Origin: JAEUPI01 sp044222685
GTDB taxonomy: Bacteria; Pseudomonadota; Gammaproteobacteria; Burkholderiales; Burkholderiaceae_C
Assembly (NCBI GenBank): GCA_044222685.1
Contig: JBGAMU010000029.1
Coordinates: forward strand, 1 to 41,336
Direction: 5' to 3'
Length of the DNA stretch: 41,336 nucleotides
Shown here: piece after piece, positions 26,406 to 34,228 of the stretch
Layout of the letters: each line of letters opens with the position of its first letter
Numbering within the stretch: the stretch's first letter is position 1
Program-made: the position numbers and the translations under genes
Notes under the pieces: model-generated
What the model was told of the DNA's origin: nothing
Seen by the model: the letters and a program-made list of their open reading frames with translations, nothing else
Databases searched by the model: none

Positions 26406-28451
26406 CTACCCTGCCATGACCAGCCGCTGCATCCAATCGAGCAACGCGGTCGGCAGCATCGATGGCTTCGCGAGCAAGGCGTACTGATTGGCCCCGAAGA
26501 CGCCTGGCAGGTAACTGGCGGCGTACCGGTCCACAGTCAGGCAGAAGGGCGCGATGCCCTGGAGCTTGGCCTCGATGACGGCCCGCCGCATGTCTTCGAC
26601 GCCGTAGCGGCCCTCGTAGACATCGACATCGTTGGGCTTGCCGTCTGACAGCACGAGCAGCAAACGCTGCGCGGCAGGCTCCCGCATGAGCGTTGCGCTG
26701 GCATGGCGGATCGCAGCGCCTGTGCGGGTGTATTCGTCGGGCTCGAGCGCCGCGATGCGCGTGGCGGCCTGGTTGCCGTAGGGCTCATCGAAGCGCTTGA
26801 GGGTGCGCACCGAGACCGACCGCGGACCGTGGCCGGAGAACGCCTGCACGGCGTACGGTTCGCCCATCGCACCCAGGGCGATGCACACCAGCAGCAGCGC
26901 CTCGCGTTCGACATCGATGACGCGCCTGCCGCTGGACACCCACCCGTCGGTCGAGCCGCTGACGTCGATCAGCAGCAGGATGGCCATGTCGCGCTTGGTT
27001 CGCTTCTGCGAGCGGTAGAGCGCCTGCGCCATCGGATGCCCCGCGTGCAGGTCGGCGCGCGCGTCGATGCAGGCTTCCAGATCGAGATCGTCCCCATCCA
27101 GTTGCCGACGCAGCGGCGTGCGCTGTCCGCGCAGCATCTCGAAACGCCGCCGTATCGCGTCCAGCATCGAGCGATGCTCGGCCAGCGTGTTGTCCACCCA
27201 TTGCTGTGGGCCGTCGGCGGCCGGCAGTACGCGGACGATGGCGCCATGTTCGTTGTAGGCCTGTATTCGGTGGTCCCACTCGGGATAGCGGATGTGTTCC
27301 GAGCCGTCTGAGCCCTCGCCGCCGCCGTGTTTCGTCCGCGCTTCGGGTGGGTCGTCGGACAGCAGAACCTCTTTCGGTCGACCGGGTGTCCAAACGAGTC
27401 GTGCCTGCTCGAGTTCGGCGAGTGACTCGGCAAATTCGTCGGCTGCAGTCCGGGTATCCCGGTCGGTGGGACGCTGCAGTCCGAAGGGATCTTCAGCGAC
27501 TTCATGCGGCGCCGAGGCCTGGATCATCCAGGCACCCTGTCGGGTGTCGTCTTCTTCGTCCGGTGCCTCACGCACCTTCGGTTGGCGCGCCAGGCGAGCG
27601 CTGCGAACGGGGTCCGCAGATGGGCCGGATACGCTGTCGCTGTCCTTGTCACTGCCGGCCGCCAGTCCCGACCCAGCGGCGGGCACAAGGAGTTCGCCTG
27701 TCCACCAGTCTTTGAACAAGGGCTGAGTGCTGGGCCCGCCGGAATTCGGTCCATTTCCCTGAAGCTTGCTCGCGATATCGCGCGCCAGCTGCTTGGATTT
27801 GACCGGTGAGGGGCTGTACAGGGGATAGGTACCCCGGCCCGAGATTGGTACGTCCATCAGCCGGCGCACCCAGGCTTCGAGCGGTTGGAGCTGGGTAGGG
27901 AAGTGCGACAAGGCGGGGCGCGCGCTCAGTGCGGCCGCCCGCACGGCCTGCAACGGCGCCCGCATGCCGGGCAGCAGTTGCGCCAGATCCATGTCAGCGG
28001 CATGGGCCTCAATCAGCAAGTAGAGATCACGCACCAACGGCGTGGCGTCGCCGCTAGCGCCTGCCGCGCTGCCCCGAGCCACACGCATCGCCTGCTGCAG
28101 CGCCACAGTGCGAAAACGCTCCAGCGCCAGCGCTGCATCGGTCAGACCGGTCTCGGCAGGCAACCAGATCTGCGCGCCGTCGGTGGCCGGGATCGCGCCT
28201 TGCACACGGGGGCGGTTCTGTCGCTGAAAGGTTCTCGCGAGGAGGGTCGCGCGAGTCGGCACCTGGGCCACACGCAAAGACCAGGCGCGACCGAACACGG
28301 CCACGATCAGTAGATCGAGACGTTGTGCAATGTCTGCCAGCGCCAGACTGGGAAGGCCGGGCGTATGGGCCCGGTGCCGGCGCCACATGCCCTGCACGAA
28401 CTTTGTCGCATGCAGCGCCGCATCGGTGATGACGTCTTCGGCTTCAGCCAT
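26406..28451 (-). CDS. norD: Nitric oxide reductase activation protein NorD
   Basis: A 681-residue cytoplasmic protein with a C-terminal von Willebrand A domain. The MIDAS motif is LLLIDVSGSTDGW (D-x-S-x-S at about 496-500), with later VLSDGKPNDVDVYEGRYG and an S-x-x-L segment at the end. The long N-terminal helical half and the low-complexity middle (about 250-380, Asp/Glu/Arg-rich) are typical of NorD. With the AAA+ protein NorQ it forms an MoxR-type chaperone pair that inserts iron into NorB. It is the last gene of the cluster, 27 nt after norQ. Confidence 0.93.
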   Translation of the reverse strand: MAEAEDVITDAALHATKFVQGMWRRHRAHTPGLPSLALADIAQRLDLLIVAVFGRAWSLRVAQVPTRATLLARTFQRQNRPRVQGAIPATDGAQIWLPAETGLTDAALALERFRTVALQQAMRVARGSAAGASGDATPLVRDLYLLIEAHAADMDLAQLLPGMRAPLQAVRAAALSARPALSHFPTQLQPLEAWVRRLMDVPISGRGTYPLYSPSPVKSKQLARDIASKLQGNGPNSGGPSTQPLFKDWWTGELLVPAAGSGLAAGSDKDSDSVSGPSADPVRSARLARQPKVREAPDEEDDTRQGAWMIQASAPHEVAEDPFGLQRPTDRDTRTAADEFAESLAELEQARLVWTPGRPKEVLLSDDPPEARTKHGGGEGSDGSEHIRYPEWDHRIQAYNEHGAIVRVLPAADGPQQWVDNTLAEHRSMLDAIRRRFEMLRGQRTPLRRQLDGDDLDLEACIDARADLHAGHPMAQALYRSQKRTKRDMAILLLIDVSGSTDGWVSSGRRVIDVEREALLLVCIALGAMGEPYAVQAFSGHGPRSVSVRTLKRFDEPYGNQAATRIAALEPDEYTRTGAAIRHASATLMREPAAQRLLLVLSDGKPNDVDVYEGRYGVEDMRRAVIEAKLQGIAPFCLTVDRYAASYLPGVFGANQYALLAKPSMLPTALLDWMQRLVMAG

Positions 28452-28478
28452 GCCCGTCCTTCCAAACGTTTGCGGCGT

Positions 28479-29276
28479 TCAGACGAAGGTGGCGTCGACC
28501 AGGTCGCGCATCGCGCCCACCAGCGATTCGTCGTCGGACAGGGGCGAGACGACGGCGCTGTAGCAAGCCTGACGCGGGCTGATGCCACTGGCCACCAAGC
28601 CTGCGGCGGCGATCAACAGCCGCGTGCTCGGCACCTCCGCCAGCCCCCTGTCGCGCAAACCGCGCAGCCGGCGACCCAAAGTGACTAGAGCCACCGCCAT
28701 CGCGTGGTCGGAGGCCGCTTCCGCTTCGACGATCGCCGCTTCCTGCGGTGCCGGTGGGAAATCGAAATCCAGCGCAACGAACCGCTGTCGGGTGCTGGGC
28801 TTCAGGTCCTTCAGCATGCGCTGGTAGCCCGGGTTGTACGACACGATGAGCTGGAAGCCCGGTGCAGCGGTGATCGTCTCGCCAGTCTTGTCTATCGGCA
28901 GGAAGCGCCGGTGGTCCGTCAGCGAGTGCAGAACCACCATCGTGTCCTGACGCGCCTCGACGACCTCGTCCAGATAACACAGCGCGCCTTCGCGCACCGC
29001 ACGCGTGAGCGGCCCGTCCTGCCAGGCCGTGCCGTCATGCCGGATGAGAAAGCGCCCGATCAGGTCACTGGCCGTCAGGTCGTCATGGCAGGAGATCGTC
29101 ACCAGCGGGCGCTTCAGCCGCCAGGCCATGTGTTCAACGAAGCGTGTCTTGCCGCATCCGGTGGGGCCCTTCAACATTACCGACAAGCCGCGGCTGTGGC
29201 ATTGCTGAAAGATCGAGATTTCGTCGCCGGCCGGCAGGTAGTACGGCTTGCTGTCCGGTGCAACCCAGTCGGTCAC
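28479..29276 (-). CDS. norQ: NorQ/CbbQ-type AAA+ ATPase
   Basis: A 265-residue MoxR-family ATPase. Walker A is GPTGCGKT (37-44), followed by ISCHDDLTASDLIGRF (CbbQ/NorQ signature) and Walker B in GALCYLDEVVEARQD. Sensor 1 Asn is in LIVSYNPGYQ, then comes KPSTRQRFVALDFDFP; the C-terminal CbbQ_C domain follows. It works with NorD to mature the cNOR active site. Its ATG overlaps the norB stop by 4 bp, which supports coupled translation. Confidence 0.95.
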   Translation of the reverse strand: MTDWVAPDSKPYYLPAGDEISIFQQCHSRGLSVMLKGPTGCGKTRFVEHMAWRLKRPLVTISCHDDLTASDLIGRFLIRHDGTAWQDGPLTRAVREGALCYLDEVVEARQDTMVVLHSLTDHRRFLPIDKTGETITAAPGFQLIVSYNPGYQRMLKDLKPSTRQRFVALDFDFPPAPQEAAIVEAEAASDHAMAVALVTLGRRLRGLRDRGLAEVPSTRLLIAAAGLVASGISPRQACYSAVVSPLSDDESLVGAMRDLVDATFV

Positions 29277-30658
29277 GCGGACACTGATCTCACGCCAGGC
29301 GCCAAACCGGGCCGCAGGGTCGACTTTGAGTCGTCCTCGACCTCGAAACGTGGCGCGTAGCGGAAGAAGTCGTAGATGAACAGGCCCACGCCGATGGCGA
29401 AGATCGATCCTGTGACGACCAGCATCACAAAGTGCACCTGGATCTTCAGCTGGGCGTCCAAGTACCCCATGCCGAGGATGCGTTCAAGGTAGACCTGCCC
29501 GATGCCGGCGGTAGCGAAGGACAAGGTCATGCCGAACATGCCACCGATCTGCAGCCAAAACGACCAATAGCCGATGCTGCTGCCTTGCTCGGATCGCCCG
29601 GGCGTCATCGACGGCAAGGCAAAGCTGATCATCGCCAGCGTGATCATCGCGTAGGCACCGTAGAACGCGGCGTGTCCGTGCATCGCGGTGATCAGCGTGC
29701 CGTGGGTCCACTTGTTGACGTCGGGGAAGGTGTGGGCTAGCCCCAGCAACCCGGCGCCGAACAGCGTGAACACGGCACTTCCTAGCGTCCAGTGCAGAGC
29801 CAGCGTGTTTGGGTGCGACATGCCGGATCGGCGCATGGCCGAATACGCGTAGATCGCCATACCCACCAGCGCGGCGGGCTCCAAAGCACTGAAGATACCG
29901 CCGATGGGCAGCCAGTACGACGGCACGCCGACCCAGTAGTAGTGGTGCGCCGTGCCCAAGATGCCGGCAATGAAGACCAGGCCGACGATGACGTACAGCC
30001 ATTTCTCCATTACCTCTCGGTCCGCGCCCGACAGGCGGATCAGCAGGTAGGCCAGGAAGCCGCCCTGGATCATTTCCCAGACACCCTCGACCCACAGGTG
30101 GATGGTCCACCAGCGGTAGAAGATGGCCACGGTGTAGTTCTCGTATTCCAGCAGTGCCGGCAGGTACAAGACCGCCGCCAAGCCCAGGCCGAGGGTCAGC
30201 ACGCCTTCGGTGGTGGTAAAGCGTTTGGACTTCCAGATCGTCATGCCGATGTTGTAGAGAAAGATCAGCATGCAGATCACGATGACGATCTTGTGCGGCA
30301 AGGGCTGTTCGAGCAGCTTGTTGCCGGTGCCGTAGCGGAACAGGTAACCCACCACCGCGGTCACGCCCATCAGCGTCCACAGCACCAGCTGCAGGTAGGC
30401 CAGCTTGGTGCTGTGCAGCTCGGTGCGCGATTCGTCGGGCACCAGCCAGTAGGTGGCGCCCATGAAGCCGGTCAGCACCCACACGATCAGCAGGTTGGTG
30501 TGAATGACCTTCGTGACATCGAAGGGCAGGATGTAGAGCAGCGGGTCCGGACCCAGGTACTTGGCGGCCGACAACAGGCCGAACACCAGCTGCAGCCCGA
30601 ACAGCACCATCGCGACGGCGAAGTACCAGTAGGCAACCGATTGAGACCTGTAGCGCAT
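29273..30658 (-). CDS. norB: Nitric oxide reductase large subunit NorB (cNOR)
   Basis: A 461-residue haem-copper-superfamily membrane protein with 12 expected helices; it reduces 2 NO to N2O. Ligands are all present: His53 and His329 (low-spin haem b), His327 (haem b3), and His187, His238 and His239 for FeB. Glu191 and Glu260 match the essential Glu pair of cNOR. These positions run a constant 20 residues behind those in Pseudomonas NorB for the FeB region. The Tyr-His cross-link of oxidases is absent. There is no N-terminal quinol-oxidase extension, so this is a cytochrome-c-dependent cNOR that needs NorC. Confidence 0.96.
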   Translation of the reverse strand: MRYRSQSVAYWYFAVAMVLFGLQLVFGLLSAAKYLGPDPLLYILPFDVTKVIHTNLLIVWVLTGFMGATYWLVPDESRTELHSTKLAYLQLVLWTLMGVTAVVGYLFRYGTGNKLLEQPLPHKIVIVICMLIFLYNIGMTIWKSKRFTTTEGVLTLGLGLAAVLYLPALLEYENYTVAIFYRWWTIHLWVEGVWEMIQGGFLAYLLIRLSGADREVMEKWLYVIVGLVFIAGILGTAHHYYWVGVPSYWLPIGGIFSALEPAALVGMAIYAYSAMRRSGMSHPNTLALHWTLGSAVFTLFGAGLLGLAHTFPDVNKWTHGTLITAMHGHAAFYGAYAMITLAMISFALPSMTPGRSEQGSSIGYWSFWLQIGGMFGMTLSFATAGIGQVYLERILGMGYLDAQLKIQVHFVMLVVTGSIFAIGVGLFIYDFFRYAPRFEVEDDSKSTLRPGLAPGVRSVSA

Positions 30659-30685
30659 GGCGGGTTCCTTGAAGCGTGCGCCGGA

Positions 30686-31540
30686 CTACTTGAAGGTCGC
30701 CAGATAGGCGACCAGCTGATCGATCTGCTCGGGCGTCAGGTCCTTGCCATAGGTGGCGGGCATGAACGACACCCCGCTGGCCGAGTACATGGCACCGGCA
30801 ACTGTGTGCGCACTGGGCTGAACGATGGACTCACGCAGATAGGCCGTCGCGTCTTTCGCCTGGCCCTTGTAGTCGGTCGATCCGATGGTCTGGTGTGCGC
30901 GTGTAGCCACGCCCGCCAGCGACGGCCCTGCCATCTGGGCGCCGGGCAGCAGTGAGTGGCAGGCAGCGCAGGCCGGCGTCGATGTCTTGAACACGATCTC
31001 GCCCAGCGCGATCGGGCTCTTGTCGCCAGCTGGTGTTGCGGCGCCTGGCGGCGGCGCAGAACCCGCTGTCCCTTCGATGGGCCGAGGCGCGCCCATCGGC
31101 CCGATGCCCGAGCCCGTGACCAGGATCGGCCTCGGTGGCCAGCCCTGGTTGTCCACCTTGCTCACCCAATCGAGGAACGACACCAGGTCGGCGATCTCGA
31201 CGTCGGTCATGTCCTGCTTTGGCATGAGCCGGCGGTGGCGCTGTTCGTCGTAGAACTTTGACGGGTCCTTCAGGTAGGCTTGGAGGTAAGCCGCGCCACG
31301 GTGCTGCGCGATCTTGGTCAGGTCGGGCGCGTAGTAGGCCCCCTCGCCGAACAAGGTGTGGCAGTTGATGCAGTTGTTCTTGTGCCAGACATCCTTGCCG
31401 TGCGTTACGGCCGGCGTGATGTTCTGAGCGTTGGTCAGTTTGGGGAACTGTCGGTGGCTGTCGATGGTCAGCCCCAGAAAGACCAAGGCAGCCACGACGG
31501 TCGAACCGATTGCGAAGAGTCTGGCCTGTCGCTTGTTCAT
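30686..31540 (-). CDS. norC: NorC with an additional C-terminal cytochrome c domain
   Basis: A 284-residue protein, about twice the usual NorC length. Residues 1-138 are a complete NorC: one N-terminal membrane anchor (about 8-26), haem c site CINCH (57-61) and Met ligand in RRLMPKQDM. A Pro/Ala/Gly-rich linker follows (about 140-175). A second monohaem cytochrome c domain has CAACH (191-195) and a probable Met ligand in GVSFMPATYG near the end, followed by the C-terminal helix LTPEQIDQLVAYL. The extra domain probably replaces a separate electron-donating cytochrome. The stop is 27 nt before norB. Confidence 0.93.
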   Translation of the reverse strand: MNKRQARLFAIGSTVVAALVFLGLTIDSHRQFPKLTNAQNITPAVTHGKDVWHKNNCINCHTLFGEGAYYAPDLTKIAQHRGAAYLQAYLKDPSKFYDEQRHRRLMPKQDMTDVEIADLVSFLDWVSKVDNQGWPPRPILVTGSGIGPMGAPRPIEGTAGSAPPPGAATPAGDKSPIALGEIVFKTSTPACAACHSLLPGAQMAGPSLAGVATRAHQTIGSTDYKGQAKDATAYLRESIVQPSAHTVAGAMYSASGVSFMPATYGKDLTPEQIDQLVAYLATFK

Positions 31541-31556
31541 CGATAGGCCCGCAGCG

Positions 31557-31673
31557 TCAGACGCTGATGCCGGTCCAGTAGGTGACGGCGATGTAGGCGG
31601 CGTACACGATGCCCCCCAACATCAAGCCGAGCACGACATGGCTGAATATCCGGAAGCCCTGGTACGCACTCAT
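31557..31673 (-). CDS. 38-residue single-span membrane protein upstream of norC
   Basis: An open frame of 39 codons encodes MSAYQGFRIFSHVVLGLM, then LGGIVYAAYIAVTYWTGISV. It has a short polar N-terminus, one hydrophobic span of about 22 residues and a stop 16 nt before the norC start, in the same direction. It resembles in size the small helper subunits of haem-copper oxidases (CcoQ-like) and of some NO reductases, but no specific family can be named. Coding is supported by spacing, direction and membrane-like composition; the ribosome site is weak. A chance frame cannot be excluded. Confidence 0.6.
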   Translation of the reverse strand: MSAYQGFRIFSHVVLGLMLGGIVYAAYIAVTYWTGISV

Positions 31674-31718
31674 GGGCGCGACATCACCGGACGCGACGGT
31701 GGAGATTGCGGCGGAGGG

Positions 31719-31748
31719 ATGAAACGCTCATCTTTCGATGATGACCAA
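31719..31748 (-). promoter_or_regulatory. Candidate nor promoter with inverted repeat
   Basis: On the minus strand a TTGGTC box (31743-31748) and a TTTCAT box (31719-31724) are separated by 18 nt, upstream of the 38-residue gene and norC. A perfect inverted repeat GATGA-AACGC-TCATC (31718-31732) overlaps the -10 side, and an AAGATGA stretch resembles one NsrR half-site. Regulation by NsrR here is an inference from a single half-site. Confidence 0.3.
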
Positions 31749-31818
31749 CCACGCATCCGCCGTCCGTGCGGCACCGTACGAAGCGCAGGTTGCGAGATGC
31801 GGTTCCGAGCGAGGGAGA

Positions 31819-32517
31819 TCAGACAGTACGTCGCACCATCATTTCCTTGATTTTTCCGATGGCCAGCGCCGGGTTCAGCCCCTTGGGGCAAACGTCTGTG
31901 CAGTTCAGGATCGTTCGGCATCGGAAAAGGCGGTAGGGATCCTGGAGATCGTCCAGCCGCTGGCCGCTGGCCTGATCGCGGCTGTCCACCAGAAAGCGGT
32001 AGGCCTGCAGCAGTCCCGCCGGCCCGACGTACTTGTCGGGGTTCCACCAGAAGCTTGGGCAGGCGCTGGAGCAGCAAGCGCACAGGATGCACTCGTAAAG
32101 GCCGTTGAGTTCATCGCGGGCCTCGGGCGACTGCAGTCGCTCGCGCTCCGGCGGCGGGTCATCGTTCACGAGCCAGGGCTTGATGGAGTGGTACTGCTTG
32201 AAGAAGCCGGTCATGTCGACAAACAGGTCGCGGATCACGGGCCGGCCGGGCAGCGGCTTCAGCACCACGGTGCTCGGCAGCGAGCGCATGTTGGTCACAC
32301 ACGCCAGGCCGTTCCTGCCGTTGATGTTCATGGCGTCCGAGCCGCAAACTCCTTCGCGGCAGGAGCGGCGGAAGCTCAAGCTCGGGTCAATCGCCTTCAG
32401 GCGAGTCAGCACGTCCAGCAGCATGCGGTCACCGGCGTCCACCTCCAGTTCGATCACCTGCATGCGAGGCTTCTCGTCTGCATCTGGGTTGTAGCGGTAG
32501 ATGTGGAAACTGTGCAT
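31819..32517 (-). CDS. sdhB: Succinate dehydrogenase iron-sulfur subunit (solo copy in nor cluster)
   Basis: A 232-residue protein of normal SdhB length. All cluster ligands are in place: 2Fe-2S Cys53, Cys58, Asp61 and Cys73 (CREGVCGSD..GLAC); then Cys143, Cys146, Cys149 and Cys153 (CILCACCSSAC) and Cys200, Cys206 and Cys210 (CRTILNCTDVC). Spacing equals that of E. coli SdhB. There is no sdhA, sdhC or sdhD next to it; instead it lies inside the NO reductase region, 8 nt after a small hypothetical gene. It may be a second copy that replaces the housekeeping subunit under nitrosative stress, or a subunit recruited elsewhere. Both are inferences. Confidence 0.93.
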   Translation of the reverse strand: MHSFHIYRYNPDADEKPRMQVIELEVDAGDRMLLDVLTRLKAIDPSLSFRRSCREGVCGSDAMNINGRNGLACVTNMRSLPSTVVLKPLPGRPVIRDLFVDMTGFFKQYHSIKPWLVNDDPPPERERLQSPEARDELNGLYECILCACCSSACPSFWWNPDKYVGPAGLLQAYRFLVDSRDQASGQRLDDLQDPYRLFRCRTILNCTDVCPKGLNPALAIGKIKEMMVRRTV

Positions 32518-32525
32518 GGCGACGA

Positions 32526-32861
32526 TCAGGGCATCGACGGGCGGAGGTAGCGGTCAGCCCGGTCGACCAAGCTCAACATCTCGTCGGCCGCTCGCAACGT
32601 GATCGGGTGAGGTGTAAAGCCGGCTCGCGGTGAGATGTAGCTCGCCATGCCTCGCGCGAGGGTCAGTTGTCGATTCGGTGCCTCGGCCAGCAGCGCGATG
32701 ACCAGGTTCTCCAAGGCGATCACGCGGATGCGCAACTGCACCAGTTCCGCGTTCGTCAGTGGTGAGTCCGCAGATGCCTCCTCGTCCTGCCTCGTGGCGG
32801 GTGCGGAGTCCCCCTCAGCTTCGAGTCTGCGGGTCGTGGTCACTGGGCTGGTCATCGTCAT
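32526..32861 (-). CDS. Small coiled-coil hypothetical protein
   Basis: About 111 residues from the ATG at 32861 (MTMTSPVTTTRRLEAEG); the ATG at 32855 or an upstream start to 32936 is possible, and no strong ribosome site decides. After a polar N-terminal third, residues about 40-75 form a leucine-rich helix (LTNAELVQLRIRVIALENLVIALLAEA) that could make a coiled coil. The last part (ISPRAGFTPHPITLRAADEMLSLVDRA) is a second amphipathic helix. There is no known domain. It ends 8 nt before sdhB, so it is likely translated with it. Confidence 0.65.
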   Translation of the reverse strand: MTMTSPVTTTRRLEAEGDSAPATRQDEEASADSPLTNAELVQLRIRVIALENLVIALLAEAPNRQLTLARGMASYISPRAGFTPHPITLRAADEMLSLVDRADRYLRPSMP

Positions 32862-32971
32862 CGTCAACGGGGCGGGCACTCCCCAGGACGCCCAGCCTAC
32901 GCCCAAACAGATCCCGGCATCTGTACGGGAGCGCACTCAGGCGCGTATCCGAGCTCCGAGCGCCAGCGCGT

Positions 32972-33448
32972 TCAGTCCGTGGATGGCGCAACCCATCGCA
33001 TGCGCGTACGCATGCGATCGATGCGGGCGCCCTCGATCTGGCGTTCGGCCCACATAAAGATCTCGGTGTAGACCGTTTGCGGGCAGGTGTAGCCGCACCA
33101 CAGGCGGCCGGCCACCGCGGTGAAGAAGAACAGTGCCAGGGCCGACAACACCAGCAGCGCGGCCAGGAAGATCAGGTCCTGCGGATAGAGCAACAGGCCG
33201 AAGATGTAGAAGCGCTGCGCCTCCAGATCGAACAGCACGGCCTGGCGTCCGCCCCATTGCAGCCAAGGCAGGCCGTAAAACAGCAGCTACGTGAGCCGGA
33301 CGAAGAACCAGCGCCAGGTGGCAAACCAGCCCTTCACCGCCCGCGGGTAGATCGTCGCCTGCTTCTGGTACATCGAGACGAACTGTGTGCCGTCGTCGCT
33401 CGCACCCGATACCGGCGTGATGGGGATGACCTTCCTGGAACTTGCCAT
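32972..33448 (-). pseudogene. ccoG: Remnant of ccoG/fixG (cytochrome oxidase accessory protein)
   Basis: Reading from the ATG at 33448 gives MASSRKVIPITPVSG..QKQATIYPRAVKGWFATWRWFFVRLT, then an in-frame TAG (33287-33289) where family members usually have Gln. In the same frame it continues with LLFYGLPWLQWGGRQAVLFDL, two hydrophobic segments and the signature GRLWCGYTCPQTVYTEIFMW, and stops at 32972. CcoG is about 470-480 residues long; the four-cluster ferredoxin region and the rest are missing. The remnant lies between fdxA and the small hypothetical gene. CcoG reduces copper for cbb3 oxidase assembly, so an intact copy presumably exists elsewhere. A sequencing error could explain the TAG but not the missing two-thirds. 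Confidence 0.87.
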
Positions 33449-33494
33449 GCTCAGGGCGCGCCGGCCAACGAGCGGTCACATCGCGTCCGGGTTG

Positions 33495-33818
33495 TCATCG
33501 CTTCAGCTCGCCCAGCTTGTGTTCGATCTTGCTCCAGGCTTCGGCATCCGGCAGCGCGAGCTTGGTTTTCGTGATGGGCTTCCATTCGCGCGACAGCTCG
33601 GCGTTCAGCGGCGTGAAATGCTGCTGGCCGGTGGGTACGTCTTCTTCGGCATAGATGGCATTCACCGGGCACTCGGGAACGCAGACCGCGCAATCGATGC
33701 ACTCGTCCGGGTCGATGACCAGGAAGTTCGGCCCTTCGCGAAACGCGTCGACCGGACACACGTCCACGCAATCGGTGTACTTGCACCGGATGCAGGCTTC
33801 GGTGACGACGAAGGTCAT
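33495..33818 (-). CDS. fdxA: Seven-iron ferredoxin FdxA
   Basis: A 107-residue ferredoxin of the Azotobacter FdI type. Cys9, Cys12, Cys17 and Cys21 (CIRCKYTDCVDVC), then Cys40, Cys43, Cys46 and Cys50 (CIDCAVCVPEC), follow the spacing that holds one 3Fe-4S and one 4Fe-4S cluster, with Cys12 as the non-ligand. The C-terminal extension (about 60-107, WKPITKTKLALPDAEAW) is also typical. It is a cytosolic low-potential electron carrier. It follows the DUF2249 gene by 18 nt in a shared transcript with nnrS, suggesting a role in NO or Fe-S stress. Confidence 0.95.
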   Translation of the reverse strand: MTFVVTEACIRCKYTDCVDVCPVDAFREGPNFLVIDPDECIDCAVCVPECPVNAIYAEEDVPTGQQHFTPLNAELSREWKPITKTKLALPDAEAWSKIEHKLGELKR

Positions 33819-33836
33819 CGCTGCGCGAGCGGGATG

Positions 33837-34151
33837 TCAACCGCAGCAGGCGCCGCCTGAGCAGCAGGAGTCGCCCTTGGCGCCTGCCGAAGGCGCGACG
33901 GCGTCAGCGATGCGGCTGATCTGGATGCGCCAGACCGACGGGCCGGCTTCCAGCGTGGCCCATTCGAACTGTCCGAGAGCGCGGTCCTCGAACTGATAGC
34001 GCAGGGGCTGCGGGTTGTGGTCGTTCACGAGTTGCAGCGCCTGGCCGGTGGCCAGGGCATCGAAGCGACCGAAGATCAGCGGGTGACGATCACGCGGCGA
34101 GATGGTCCGCAGGTCCAGCTCGAAGGTGGGTTGAATCAGGGTTGCAGTCAT
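33837..34151 (-). CDS. DUF2249 protein with Cys-rich tail
   Basis: A 104-residue protein. The DUF2249 core has LDLRTISPRDRHPLIFGRFDAL, GQALQLVNDHNPQPLRYQFE and a W-x-I strand near residue 77. DUF2249 is a TusA/SirA-like small fold that often occurs with hemerythrin and nitrite/NO genes. The C-terminal tail DSCCSGGACCG holds four Cys in two pairs and could bind metal or be modified by NO. The gene lies between nnrS and fdxA; the hemerythrin gene is on the other side of the nsrR promoter. Confidence 0.88.
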   Translation of the reverse strand: MTATLIQPTFELDLRTISPRDRHPLIFGRFDALATGQALQLVNDHNPQPLRYQFEDRALGQFEWATLEAGPSVWRIQISRIADAVAPSAGAKGDSCCSGGACCG

Positions 34152-34228
34152 GGGAACCTTTCAGGGGTAAGTGAGCACCTGGGCGCGCGACAGGGCGTGC
34201 CGTGGGCGCGGGGAGGGAACGGGAACGC

